Position numbers and translations under genes: made by a program. Below the pieces are notes generated by a model. That model was not told where the DNA came from and made no database searches. It saw nothing but the letters and a program-made list of their open reading frames with translations. Of a stretch of 13,382 nucleotides of DNA, positions 1 through 7,053 are shown one piece after another. The stretch spans positions 8,778-22,159 of the forward strand of contig DFYU01000107.1 in NCBI GenBank assembly GCA_002383415.1, in the 5' to 3' direction. Numbering within the stretch: the stretch's first letter is position 1; each line of letters begins with the position of its first letter. The DNA is from Geobacter sp. UBA4074 (GTDB taxonomy: Bacteria > Desulfobacterota > Desulfuromonadia > Geobacterales > Pseudopelobacteraceae).

Positions 1-374
1 TAGTCCAGCATGCAGAGCGGCGTGGCCGGGTTCAGGGATACGCCGGCTTTTTTACCCAGACCCTTGATCTGTTGCACCACCCGGTGCAGGTGACGGCAGG
101 CCTCGGCATGCACCACAATGATGTCGGCACCGGCCCGGGCAAACTCCTCCACGTAACGCTCCGGCTCCTCAATCATCAGGTGCACATCCAGCGGCAGGCT
201 GGTCACCCGGCGGGCGGCCTCCACCACCAGGGGACCGATGGTAATGTTGGGCACAAAGCGGCCATCCATCACGTCGACGTGGATATAATCGGCCCCGGCT
301 GCCTCAACGGCCCGAATTTCATCGCCCAGACGGGCAAAATCGGCAGACAGGATGGAAGGTGCGATCTTTTTCAT
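1..374 (-). CDS. rpe: Ribulose-phosphate 3-epimerase (C-terminus beyond window edge)
   Basis: Interconverts ribulose 5-phosphate and xylulose 5-phosphate in the cytoplasmic pentose phosphate pathway. About 124 of the usual ~220 residues are present; the gene runs off the left edge. The TIM-barrel start is typical: KKIAPSILSADF at residues 2-13, then IHVDVMDGRFVPN at 31-43. His32 and Asp34 are known metal ligands of the family, with Asp34 also a catalytic base. DVHLMI at 63-68 supplies the metal ligand His65. The second catalytic Asp is expected in the missing part. The ATG overlaps the rsmB stop (ATGA at 371-374), so it is probably translated by coupling with rsmB. Identification is firm from these motifs; nothing looks unusual in the visible part. 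Confidence 0.96.
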   Translation of the reverse strand, partial: MKKIAPSILSADFARLGDEIRAVEAAGADYIHVDVMDGRFVPNITIGPLVVEAARRVTSLPLDVHLMIEEPERYVEEFARAGADIIVVHAEACRHLHRVVQQIKGLGKKAGVSLNPATPLCMLD

Positions 375-1738
375 GCAGTAATCCTCTTCAGGCGGGCGCT
401 AAAAAAACCGTCACAGCCCTGACGGTGAGGCCAGGTCCGCAGGTGGCCGGCCGGGGTGAACAGCTCACCCCAGGCGGGCAGCACCTGAGCGCCATTTTCT
501 ACCACAAACTGCCGATGACGGGAAAGAAATTCCTCCACCACCGCCTCATCCTCCTGCGGCGATGTGGAGCAGGTGGCGTAGACCAGCAGGCCGCCGGGAC
601 GCACCAGCGGGGCCACCTGCTGCAGCAACTGGCGCTGCCGCTGGGCAAACCGTTCAAAATCAGCCGGCTGCAGACGCCACTTGGCCTCCGGGTTACGCCG
701 GATCACCCCCAGGCCGGAACAGGGGGCATCCAGCAGGATCCGGTCGAATTGCCGTCCCAGTTGGTAGCCCGGCTGCAGGGCATCGGCCACCTCCACCTGC
801 AGGCTGCTGATCCCCAAACGAGCGGCAGTCTGCTCGATCTTGCGCACCTTGCGCTGGTTGAGATCGGTGGCCACAAGCCTCCCCTGATCGTGCATCAGTT
901 GGGCCAGATGGGTGGCCTTGCCCCCCGGTGCGGCACAGACATCCAGCACCGTTTCGCCCGGCTGCGGGTCCAGCAGATGGGCCACCAGCTGGGAGGCCTC
1001 GTCCTGCACGGCAAACAGCCCCTCGCCAAAGCCGGGCAGATCGGGGACAAAACAGCGCTCCAGCAGCTGAATCCCCTCCGGGGCATAGCGACAGGGCTGG
1101 GCAGCGATCCCCTGGGCCGCCAGCAGCGCCAGCAGTTCCTGGCGCGTGGTACGCAGGGTGTTGCTACGCAGGGTCAGCAGGGGCGGCTCCAGGCTGGCAA
1201 CGGCCAGGGCGGTCGCCTCGGGCAACGGGAACTGCTCCAGCCACTGGGCGGCCAGCCAGTCGGGCAGCGAATAGGCGGCCGCCAGCCAACCGGCCGGATC
1301 AAGGGCCTGATCCGGTAGCGTCAGACTTGCACTACGCCGTTGGGCGGCCCGTAGTACGCCGTTCACCAGACCGCTGGCCTTGGGACACAAGCGCTTGGCC
1401 AGTTCGACGCTTTCATGCACCGCTGCATGGGACGGCACCCGGTCAAGATAGCGCAGTTGATACAGCCCCAGCCGGAGCAGGAGCAGCACCGGCAGCTGCA
1501 GCTTGGCCAATGGTTGATCCACCAGTTGGGCCAGATAATGGTCGAGGGTGGCCTGCTGTCGCAGCACACCGAAGACCAGCTCGCTGAACAGTCCCCGGTC
1601 CGGTCCGGCCAACTGGCCACGGGACAGCTGCTGGTCAATCAGGTCGTCGGCATGCAGATCGCTGCCGGACAGACGCTCAAGCGCCAGATAGGCGGCATGG
1701 CGGGGTGAACTGGGGGAGAGCAGGGGAGATGTTTGCAT
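371..1738 (-). CDS. rsmB: 16S rRNA (cytosine-967-C5)-methyltransferase RsmB (Sun/Fmu)
   Basis: Transfers a methyl group from S-adenosylmethionine to C5 of C967 in 16S rRNA. With the ATG at 1738 the protein has 455 residues, normal for the family. Residues ~10-145 form the NusB-like RNA-binding domain and ~220-455 the Rossmann methyltransferase. SAM motif I, VLDVCAAPGGK, is at 264-274; motif IV, DAPCSG, is at 337-342 (Cys340); motif VI, ATCST, is at 388-392. Cys390 is the expected catalytic nucleophile and Cys340 assists release. An upstream in-frame ATG at 1798 would add 20 residues (475 in all). I prefer 1738 because the NusB fold normally begins close to the start, but neither site has a strong ribosome-binding site. 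TTGCCA at 1770-1775 and TATGGT at 1747-1752, 17 bp apart on this strand, are a weak promoter candidate. The gene is followed by rpe with an ATGA overlap. Confidence 0.95.
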   Translation of the reverse strand: MQTSPLLSPSSPRHAAYLALERLSGSDLHADDLIDQQLSRGQLAGPDRGLFSELVFGVLRQQATLDHYLAQLVDQPLAKLQLPVLLLLRLGLYQLRYLDRVPSHAAVHESVELAKRLCPKASGLVNGVLRAAQRRSASLTLPDQALDPAGWLAAAYSLPDWLAAQWLEQFPLPEATALAVASLEPPLLTLRSNTLRTTRQELLALLAAQGIAAQPCRYAPEGIQLLERCFVPDLPGFGEGLFAVQDEASQLVAHLLDPQPGETVLDVCAAPGGKATHLAQLMHDQGRLVATDLNQRKVRKIEQTAARLGISSLQVEVADALQPGYQLGRQFDRILLDAPCSGLGVIRRNPEAKWRLQPADFERFAQRQRQLLQQVAPLVRPGGLLVYATCSTSPQEDEAVVEEFLSRHRQFVVENGAQVLPAWGELFTPAGHLRTWPHRQGCDGFFSARLKRITA

Positions 1739-1805
1739 AGGGGCTAACCATAGACCTGAACGGACAGCTTGGCAATATGCTCGCACGATAGCGGGCATTC
1801 ACGAG

Positions 1806-3083
1806 TCAAAACGGATACCCCAGCCCGACATACACCGCCGGCCCCTCCTTGCCAAAGCCCACATCAACCCTGCCGACGATATTGGGCCTGACCGTGGCCC
1901 GAAAGCCGATGCCGGGGTTAAACTCGAAATTACTCCAGGCCAGCGTGCCCAGATTCTCCATCACCGCCCCCATATCCATGAACGGGGCCACCTCCCAGTC
2001 GGCGGTCACGTCGAATACTTCCCAGCGAAACAGGCGGATCCGTTCTTCAAGGTTTAAGAGCAGGAAGCTGTTGTCGATGAAGCGGTTGCGGCCATAGCCA
2101 CGCAGGGTGTTTTCGCCCCCCAGGATGCTCTGCTCCAGAAACGGCACCTTGTCGGTGGTGGAGTCGCCCAGGGTCTGGTTGTACATGGTCCTAAAGACCG
2201 TGGTGAAGCGCTTGTCGTCGTCGTGGGGCACGTAGCCCTTCAGTTCCAGCTCGTAATGACGGTAGTCGGCGGCACCGCCCAGGGCCTTGATGGTCGGCTC
2301 GAAGGTAAAACGGGCATAGCCGCCATAGGTCGGCAGGGTCTTGGTGTCGTAGGTGCTGTAGATCAGCGAGATGCGCGGCGCATGGGTGGTGAAGCCCTTC
2401 ACGCCGTGTACCTCGTCGGTAGCGAAACGCTCGGTGATGAACGGTACGCCATCCACCGCACCGTGCCGGATGGCGACATTACGGAAACGGTGTCCCAGCT
2501 CCAGGTAGTAGCGCCGGCCAAGAAACCAGGTGGCTGAAAGGTTGTAGGTCAGCTCCCGGTTGGTGTAGTTGGTCTCCAGTTCCGCCGGGGTGCGGGCATT
2601 GAAGCCGAAAAAACGTGACGAGCCATCGGCAAACCAGCCCAGAAAGGCCTTAAACTCAAGGTTGCCGTGCTGCAGGCCGTTGTCGACGTACTTGGCCTCG
2701 TAATCGAAGTTGGTCTGTTGCGAGCGTGACAGATTAAATTCAATGCTGCGTTGTCGGCTGGGATTGATAGCACCGTACAGCGTGCCGGTCAGACCGAAAT
2801 TCTGATTGTAGTTCAGCTGCGGGGCCAGCAGCGAGTAGACCTCGTCGTCCAGATTATGGATCAGGAAGGCGGTCAGGGCGCCGAAGGTGATCCCCTCGTT
2901 GGGGCTGTTGGCGATCACCGGCAGCGGGATCGAGACCACCTTGACCTGCTCGCCGCAGGACGCGTCCGTGATCAGCGGCAGGTTGTCGCGGGGGATGAAG
3001 CTGGTACAGGCGCTCAGCCCTGCTGCGGTGCAGAGCAAGACCAGATGTGCAAGTGTGCGTATTGTATTCGTTAAAAATCGCAT
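1806..3083 (-). CDS. Omp85/D15-family outer-membrane beta-barrel protein, no POTRA domain, lipobox signal
   Basis: A 425-residue outer-membrane protein of the BamA/TamA surface-antigen type. The N-terminus (residues 1-26) is a signal peptide ending in the lipobox-like LSAC, so Cys26 may be lipidated. Almost immediately after it begins alternating beta-strand sequence rich in aromatic and polar residues, to a final GLGYPF. The hallmark is LRGYGRNRF at 327-335, matching the loop-6 (V/I/L)RG(F/Y) motif of Omp85 barrels. The terminal Phe425 fits a BAM-recognised barrel. There is room for only ~35 residues between the signal and the first strands, so no POTRA domain is present, unlike BamA or TamA. 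It is therefore unlikely to do general barrel insertion and belongs with N-terminally reduced Omp85 relatives of unknown substrate. Its stop lies 67 bp before the preferred rsmB start. The family call is firm; the function is not known. Confidence 0.85.
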   Translation of the reverse strand: MRFLTNTIRTLAHLVLLCTAAGLSACTSFIPRDNLPLITDASCGEQVKVVSIPLPVIANSPNEGITFGALTAFLIHNLDDEVYSLLAPQLNYNQNFGLTGTLYGAINPSRQRSIEFNLSRSQQTNFDYEAKYVDNGLQHGNLEFKAFLGWFADGSSRFFGFNARTPAELETNYTNRELTYNLSATWFLGRRYYLELGHRFRNVAIRHGAVDGVPFITERFATDEVHGVKGFTTHAPRISLIYSTYDTKTLPTYGGYARFTFEPTIKALGGAADYRHYELELKGYVPHDDDKRFTTVFRTMYNQTLGDSTTDKVPFLEQSILGGENTLRGYGRNRFIDNSFLLLNLEERIRLFRWEVFDVTADWEVAPFMDMGAVMENLGTLAWSNFEFNPGIGFRATVRPNIVGRVDVGFGKEGPAVYVGLGYPF

Positions 3084-3091
3084 AAGCTGTC

Positions 3092-3121
3092 TTTTTAGCC
3101 CGCTTTTTCAATAGGTGTCAA
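3092..3121 (-). promoter_or_regulatory. Candidate sigma-70-type promoter for the Omp85-like gene
   Basis: On the minus strand a perfect TTGACA (3116-3121) is followed after 18 bp by TAAAAA (3092-3097), four of six matches to the -10 consensus. Transcription would begin almost at the start codon at 3083, giving a very short leader; that is the weak point of this call. It lies in the 134-bp divergent region (3084-3217) between the minus-strand genes and the histidine kinase. I found no convincing promoter for the kinase in the same region. Confidence 0.35.
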
Positions 3122-3217
3122 TTGCTCATGCTACGGCCTGCTTTTGTTGCTTCACGGCCTGATACCTGCTACTCTGGCCCATCTGTTTACGCTGCTGTCT
3201 GCGGAGTTGCTGCTGCC

Positions 3218-4639
3218 ATGAAACTCAATGCAAAGCTGGTCCTGATCATGATGTCGCTGCTGCTGATGGTCATGCTGGCCCTGTTTTTGCTGAACCAGTA
3301 TTCCCAAACCGTGCTGGTTGAGGAGATTCAGGACAGCTCGCAGGAGATCTCCAAGGCGGTGCAGCTCAGCATCGCCGATCTGACCTCCGGCACCGAACAT
3401 TCCCGCCTGATGGAGTACCTCAAGGATGCCCGCCACAAGGGCATCAACGAAATCAATATCATCGACATTGACGGCGAGATCATTGATTCCTCGAACCCAG
3501 AGAAGATCGGCGATAAACGCGACCTTAAAAAGCTGGAGATCGGGACGAAGCAGCCGTCACCAACCGAGCGGGGCAGATCATTCCTGACCCAGAAGCCCTA
3601 CGAGGTGGTGGTGCCGGTGATCATCGGTGATGAGCACTGGGGCTATGTCCAGATCAACATGCTGCTGGACAACATCCGCGATATCCAGCGTGACAACTTC
3701 ATCAAACGTCTGGTGGCCACCTGTCTGATCTTTGCCGTGGGGATCGCTTTCACGGTCTACCTGGCGCGGCGCTATACCGAACCGATTCAGCGTCTGGCCG
3801 AGGATTTCACGAAGGTCTCGGCCGGCGACCTGTCGGTGACCCTGCCGGTGGAGAGCGGCGATGAGATCGGTGAGCTGGCACAAGGCTTCAATGAGATGGT
3901 GGCAAAGCTGCGTGAGCGTGAAGCACTGGAAAAGCGTCTGTACGAGGCGGAACATCTCTCCCGGGTGGGGCAGCTGGCCTCCGGCATCGCCCACGAGATC
4001 CGCAATCCCCTGAACTACATCAGTCTGGCCATTGATCACCTGCGCAGCGAGCTGGTGGCCTACAACCCAGAGCATCGTGCCGAGCTGACTGCCATGGCCG
4101 ACAAGATCCGCGACGAGGTGCGGCGGGCCAACTACATGGTGGTCAACTTCATGAATTATGGCCGCCCCTTAAAGCTGCGTAAGACAACTATCGCCTATGA
4201 CGAATTACTGGAACGCACCCTGTCGGTGCTGGCTGACAAGCTGGACGAGCAGCGGGTAACCATAGTCAAGCAGCTGGCCGACGATCTGCCGTTGCTCCAC
4301 CTGGATGCTGAACTGATGCGCAACTGTCTGACCAACTTTATCACCAATGCGGCCCAGGCCATGCCGGAGGGTGGCAGCATCACCCTGGGGGCCGAGTGGG
4401 ACAGCGTGCCGGGGTGGGTGCGGCTGAGCTTTGCCGACCAGGGCTGCGGCATTGCCCCCGAGGATCTGGACAAGGTGTTCCAGCCCTACTTTACCTCCAA
4501 AGATGTGGGGATCGGCCTGGGGCTGGCCATTACTGAGCGGATCGTCAAGGAACATGGCGGCGAAATACTGGTGGCAAGCCAGCCAGGCCAGGGCACCGTC
4601 TTTACGGTGCGCCTGCCGATGGAGGAAGCAACGGTATGA
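3218..4639 (+). CDS. Membrane sensor histidine kinase (HAMP-HisKA-HATPase) of a sigma-54 two-component system
   Basis: A 473-residue inner-membrane sensor that autophosphorylates on His and passes the phosphate to the next-gene regulator. Transmembrane segment 1 is at ~7-25, an extracytoplasmic sensor of ~135 residues (Cache-like, with a NIIDIDGEIIDSS stretch at 90-102) follows, and segment 2 is at ~163-183. HAMP covers ~185-235. The HisKA H-box GIAHEIRNPLN is at 256-266, with phosphorylatable His259. The ATPase domain has the N-box NFITNAAQAM (Asn377), the G1 box DQGCGI (407-412) and the G2 box GIGLGL (431-436). The ATG at 3218 is preferred over one at 3122 because it starts just before the membrane segment and has GGAG at 3203-3206. 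Type and partner resemble NtrB/AtoS/ZraS kinases; the signal cannot be told. Its stop overlaps the regulator start (ATGA). Confidence 0.93.
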   Translation: MKLNAKLVLIMMSLLLMVMLALFLLNQYSQTVLVEEIQDSSQEISKAVQLSIADLTSGTEHSRLMEYLKDARHKGINEINIIDIDGEIIDSSNPEKIGDKRDLKKLEIGTKQPSPTERGRSFLTQKPYEVVVPVIIGDEHWGYVQINMLLDNIRDIQRDNFIKRLVATCLIFAVGIAFTVYLARRYTEPIQRLAEDFTKVSAGDLSVTLPVESGDEIGELAQGFNEMVAKLREREALEKRLYEAEHLSRVGQLASGIAHEIRNPLNYISLAIDHLRSELVAYNPEHRAELTAMADKIRDEVRRANYMVVNFMNYGRPLKLRKTTIAYDELLERTLSVLADKLDEQRVTIVKQLADDLPLLHLDAELMRNCLTNFITNAAQAMPEGGSITLGAEWDSVPGWVRLSFADQGCGIAPEDLDKVFQPYFTSKDVGIGLGLAITERIVKEHGGEILVASQPGQGTVFTVRLPMEEATV

Positions 4640-6015
4640 ACGGCAGCATTCTGATTGTCGATGACGAAAAGGGCCAGCGTGAAATTCTGACCATGATCCT
4701 GCAGGGAGCCGGTTATGATACTGCTGAGGCTGCAGGCGTTCGCGAGGCGCTGGCGCTGCTGGCCAAGCGGGAGTTTGATCTGATCCTGACCGACCTCAAG
4801 ATGCAGGGGCAATCCGGCCTGGAGCTGCTGGAGCAGGTTATGCTTGATGACCCGCAGCAGTGCGTGATCCTGATGACGGCCCACGGCTCCATCGACTCGG
4901 CGGTGGGGGCCATGAAACGTGGCGCCTTCGATTATCTGGAAAAGCCGCTGGAGCGGGAAAACCTGCTGCTGACCCTTAAGCGGGCCTTTGAACGGATCGC
5001 CCTGGTGCGGGAAAACCGGGTGCTGCAGAAGCGGGTGGCCGAGATCCAGCGCATCCCCTCCATCATCGGTGAACATTCCTCAATGAAAGAGGTCTTCCGA
5101 ATCGTTGCCAAGATCGCCCCCACCAGCTCCACCGTGTTGATCTATGGTGAATCCGGCACCGGCAAAGAGTTGGTGGCCCGGGCCATCCATGACGGCTCGC
5201 CCCGCAAGGCCCAGCCGTTCATGGCCATCAACTGCGCCGCCATCCCCGAGACCCTGATCGAGAGCGAACTGTTCGGCCACGAAAAAGGCAGCTTCACCGG
5301 CGCCAATGCGCGGGAGATCGGCATCCTCGAGGCAGCCAACGGCGGCACCGTCTTTCTGGACGAGATCGGCGAAATGAACGTGGCCATGCAGGCAAAACTG
5401 CTGCGGGCTATCCAGGAAAAGGAGGTTCGCCGGGTGGGGGGCAAAGTCAACCTGCCGCTGGATGTGCGGATCATCTCCGCCACCAACCGCGACCTGGAAC
5501 AGGAGATCAAGAAAGGCGCCTTCCGGGAAGATCTTTACTATCGCCTGAATGTGATCCGGATCGACCTGCCGCCCCTACGTGAGCGGGGCAGCGACATAGC
5601 CATCCTGGCAGATTTTTTCATTAAGAAATACAGCGCTGCCTCCGGCATCGCCATCGCAGGCATCGCCAAACCGGCCCTCAAGCTGCTGCTCAATTACACC
5701 TGGCCCGGTAACGTGCGCCAGCTGGAGTCGGTAATCGAACGGGCGGTGCTGATGGCCGAGGGCAGCATCATCCAGCCTGAAGATCTGCCAGCCGAGATCG
5801 GCAGCCTGGCGGCCCAGGGCGGGGTGGTACCGTTTGAGCTGCCGCCAGAGGGGATCAACTTCGAGGAGATGGAAAAAGCGCTGATCATCAAGGCCATGGA
5901 ACGGGCCGACTGGGTGATCGGCAAGGCCGCTCCGATCCTGGGGCTCAGCTACAAAACCCTGCAATATCGGTTGGAGAAGCATGGCATTGAAAAACCGGAG
6001 AGAAAAGGACGCTAA
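4636..6015 (+). CDS. Sigma-54-dependent response regulator (REC-AAA+-Fis HTH), NtrC/AtoC type
   Basis: A 459-residue transcription activator that, once phosphorylated by the adjacent kinase, uses ATP to open sigma-54 promoters. The receiver domain (1-~120) has Asp9, Asp10, phospho-acceptor Asp53, Thr81 and Lys103. The AAA+ domain (~143-375) has Walker A GESGTGKE (171-178), the sigma-54 contact loop as GSFTGA (218-223; a known variant of GAFTGA) and Walker B TVFLDE (238-243). The Fis-type helix-turn-helix is at ~415-455. The gene is full length. Its last 84 bp occur again at 6892-6975 on the far side of mntA-hepT. The copy inside this gene ends with AGA AAA GGA CGC TAA, whereas the outlying copy ends with AAA CGG GGG CGG TGA. 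The outlying ending looks more like the codon style of the rest of the gene, so the present 3' end may be imported. Its target promoters are not visible here. Confidence 0.95.
   Translation: MNGSILIVDDEKGQREILTMILQGAGYDTAEAAGVREALALLAKREFDLILTDLKMQGQSGLELLEQVMLDDPQQCVILMTAHGSIDSAVGAMKRGAFDYLEKPLERENLLLTLKRAFERIALVRENRVLQKRVAEIQRIPSIIGEHSSMKEVFRIVAKIAPTSSTVLIYGESGTGKELVARAIHDGSPRKAQPFMAINCAAIPETLIESELFGHEKGSFTGANAREIGILEAANGGTVFLDEIGEMNVAMQAKLLRAIQEKEVRRVGGKVNLPLDVRIISATNRDLEQEIKKGAFREDLYYRLNVIRIDLPPLRERGSDIAILADFFIKKYSAASGIAIAGIAKPALKLLLNYTWPGNVRQLESVIERAVLMAEGSIIQPEDLPAEIGSLAAQGGVVPFELPPEGINFEEMEKALIIKAMERADWVIGKAAPILGLSYKTLQYRLEKHGIEKPERKGR
5932..6015 (+). repeat. Upstream copy of 84-bp direct repeat: 3' end of response regulator
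   Basis: This segment encodes PILGLSYKTLQYRLEK and the last 11 residues of the regulator. It matches 6892-6975 without gaps at a constant 960-bp offset. By hand count there are about 5 differences in the first 69 bp and 7 in the last 15 bp. Nearly all are synonymous, the only protein change being RK to KR near the end. The first 23 bases or so are identical. Homology stops abruptly before 5932, where the two flanks differ. Confidence 0.9.
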
Positions 6016-6016
6016 C

Positions 6017-6454
6017 ATGGGAAATCAGGCTCCTGGCATAGTCGATGTACATCTGCACGATACCATCCGGCTCTATTGTGAAACTACGCCTGCAATCAGC
6101 GCCTGTTATCTGTTCGGGTCCTATGCGTCAGGCAAAAATAGGCCGGGCAGTGATCTGGACCTGGCTTTTCTGCTTAGGCCAGATATAGGTACGCGCCAGA
6201 TGGATCAGCTCCGTTCAACCGTCATCGTTGAGCTTGGCCGCCGCACACGCCTGGACATCCACCCGCTTATCATGAACACCGCAGGTGAACTGGTGCTCGG
6301 GCAGATCTTTGCCAAGGGGGTCTGTCTGTACCAGCGCAGTGATAACGAGCTCAAGCGTTTCCGCCGTCAAAAACTGCCGATGATCGCCGAGTTCGGTTAT
6401 TATGTTGCCGATATGCGGGCGAAGCTTGCCGGCCGTTATGGAGGACACCGTTAA
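6017..6454 (+). CDS. mntA: MntA-type minimal nucleotidyltransferase antitoxin (type VII TA)
   Basis: A 145-residue MNT-fold protein. In characterised MntA-HepT systems the antitoxin attaches AMP to a tyrosine of the HEPN toxin and so silences it. The signature GS-x10-D-x-D is complete: Gly34-Ser35, then Asp46 and Asp48, with a third carboxylate probably Asp80 in RLDIH. The ATG at 6017 is chosen because AAAGGA (6004-6009) lies 7 bp upstream; an earlier in-frame ATG at 5981 would lie inside the regulator. The start is one base after the regulator stop (6013-6015), so it appears to be transcribed with the two-component genes. Its stop overlaps the hepT start as TAATG. All key residues are present, so it looks active. 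Domain and partner make the assignment strong, though activity is inferred. Confidence 0.9.
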   Translation: MGNQAPGIVDVHLHDTIRLYCETTPAISACYLFGSYASGKNRPGSDLDLAFLLRPDIGTRQMDQLRSTVIVELGRRTRLDIHPLIMNTAGELVLGQIFAKGVCLYQRSDNELKRFRRQKLPMIAEFGYYVADMRAKLAGRYGGHR

Positions 6455-6870
6455 TGGTTGATCGTCAGATTGTGGTTGCAAAGATGGCTCTGATCGAGAA
6501 ATCAGTGGCCCGTATCCGTGCCAAGCGACCAGCTAGCCTGGAGCAGTTCATGGCGGAGCCTGACCTGCAAGATATCGTGATGTTCAATATCATCCAGGCC
6601 CTGCAGGGATGTATTGACCTGGCCGCTCATGTGGTGAGCGATGAAGGTTATGGTATGGCCGGCAGCATGAATGAGTTTTTTTATCTGCTGGAAGAGCATG
6701 GGGTGCTGCCTGCCGATCTTGTCGAACGAATGGTGCTGGCAGTGGGATTCAGAAACCTGTGTGTGCATGAGTACGCCCGGCTTGACCTGGCCAAGGTCTA
6801 TGAGATTGCCGCTTCAGGAATTGCAGACATTGAGGAGTTCGTCGGGCTGATACTGCAACGCTATGCCTGA
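6454..6870 (+). CDS. hepT: HepT-type HEPN ribonuclease toxin (type VII TA)
   Basis: A 138-residue all-helical HEPN protein of the HepT/DUF86 family. In studied members it is a metal-independent ribonuclease toxin whose tyrosine is AMPylated by MntA. The catalytic R-x4-H-x-Y motif is intact as RNLCVHEY: Arg100, His105 and Tyr107, with Tyr107 the expected AMP acceptor. The ATG overlaps the mntA stop (TAATG) and a GGAGG is at 6440-6444 inside mntA, so the antitoxin is made first and translation is coupled. The gene ends at TGA 6868-6870. Twenty bases later begins a remnant copy of the response-regulator 3' end, which is in the same reading frame. No terminator is visible after it. Confidence 0.9.
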   Translation: MVDRQIVVAKMALIEKSVARIRAKRPASLEQFMAEPDLQDIVMFNIIQALQGCIDLAAHVVSDEGYGMAGSMNEFFYLLEEHGVLPADLVERMVLAVGFRNLCVHEYARLDLAKVYEIAASGIADIEEFVGLILQRYA

Positions 6871-6891
6871 ACTTCGGAGCTGATTGGGTTC

Positions 6892-6975
6892 CCGATCCTG
6901 GGGCTCAGCTACAAGACCCTGCAATACCGGCTGGAGAAGCATGGCATTGAAAAGCCGGAAAAACGGGGGCGGTGA
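6892..6975 (+). pseudogene. Remnant of response-regulator 3' end (HTH tail) downstream of mntA-hepT
   Basis: This encodes PILGLSYKTLQYRLEK, seven unchanged residues (HGIEKPE) and KRGR, then stop, the same Fis-HTH tail as the regulator at 5932-6015. It has no start, no ribosome-binding site and no AAA+ region, so it cannot be a gene alone. Just upstream, 6878-6890 weakly resembles the regulator sequence before the repeat (CTGATTGGGTT against CCGACTGGGTG), with ~14 bp missing. It is probably the original end of the regulator gene, separated from its body when mntA-hepT arrived. Read backwards its frame joins hepT at the TGA 6868-6870. Confidence 0.88.
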
Positions 6976-6996
6976 TCCTCAATCTTTTGCGTAGAT

Positions 6997-7025
6997 TTGC
7001 CGAAAAGAACAATACGCCGTATAGT
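6997..7025 (+). promoter_or_regulatory. Candidate sigma-70 promoter for the TPR genes
   Basis: TTGCCG (6997-7002), 17 bp, then TATAGT (7020-7025), with four and five of six matches to consensus. The expected start near 7032 leaves a ~22-base leader that holds the AAAGGAGG ribosome-binding site (7038-7044) before the ATG at 7054. It begins 21 bp after the remnant of the regulator, which fits an original gene order regulator - promoter - TPR gene. No -24/-12 sigma-54 pattern is visible here. Confidence 0.5.
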
Positions 7026-7053
7026 ATCAGCATGACGAAAGGAGGGCAGCACC

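Noticed and set aside
359..1318. Long plus-strand open frame (319 codons) opposite rsmB
   Set aside because: It is antisense to a gene with all RsmB motifs; its protein is rich in Gln, Gly, Leu and Pro with no domain. It is a high-GC shadow frame, as are the plus-strand frames opposite the Omp85 gene.
3175..3190. Sigma-54-like site TGGCCCATCTGTTTAC before the kinase gene
   Set aside because: The -24 part (TGGC) fits, but the -12 part reads TTTAC where TTGC is expected, so the essential GC is missing.
3122..3217. Extra 32 residues on the histidine kinase from an ATG at 3122
   Set aside because: The extension is not signal-like and would precede the membrane segment. The ATG at 3218 has GGAG upstream and starts directly before the first transmembrane helix.
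5287..5307. GSFTGA in place of GAFTGA as a sign that the regulator no longer contacts sigma-54
   Set aside because: Serine at this position is a common variant among active sigma-54 activators; Walker A and B motifs and the Phe-Thr pair are intact.
6000..6900. Insertion sequence or integron cassette carrying mntA-hepT
   Set aside because: No transposase, integrase, attC-like hairpin, terminal inverted repeats or short target-site duplication; the flanking repeats are copies of the regulator's coding end.
7015..7025. GCCGTATA resembling a flagellar sigma-28 -10 element (GCCGATAA)
   Set aside because: No TAAA-like -35 at the right distance; the sigma-70 pairing TTGCCG and TATAGT with a 17-bp spacer explains the site better.
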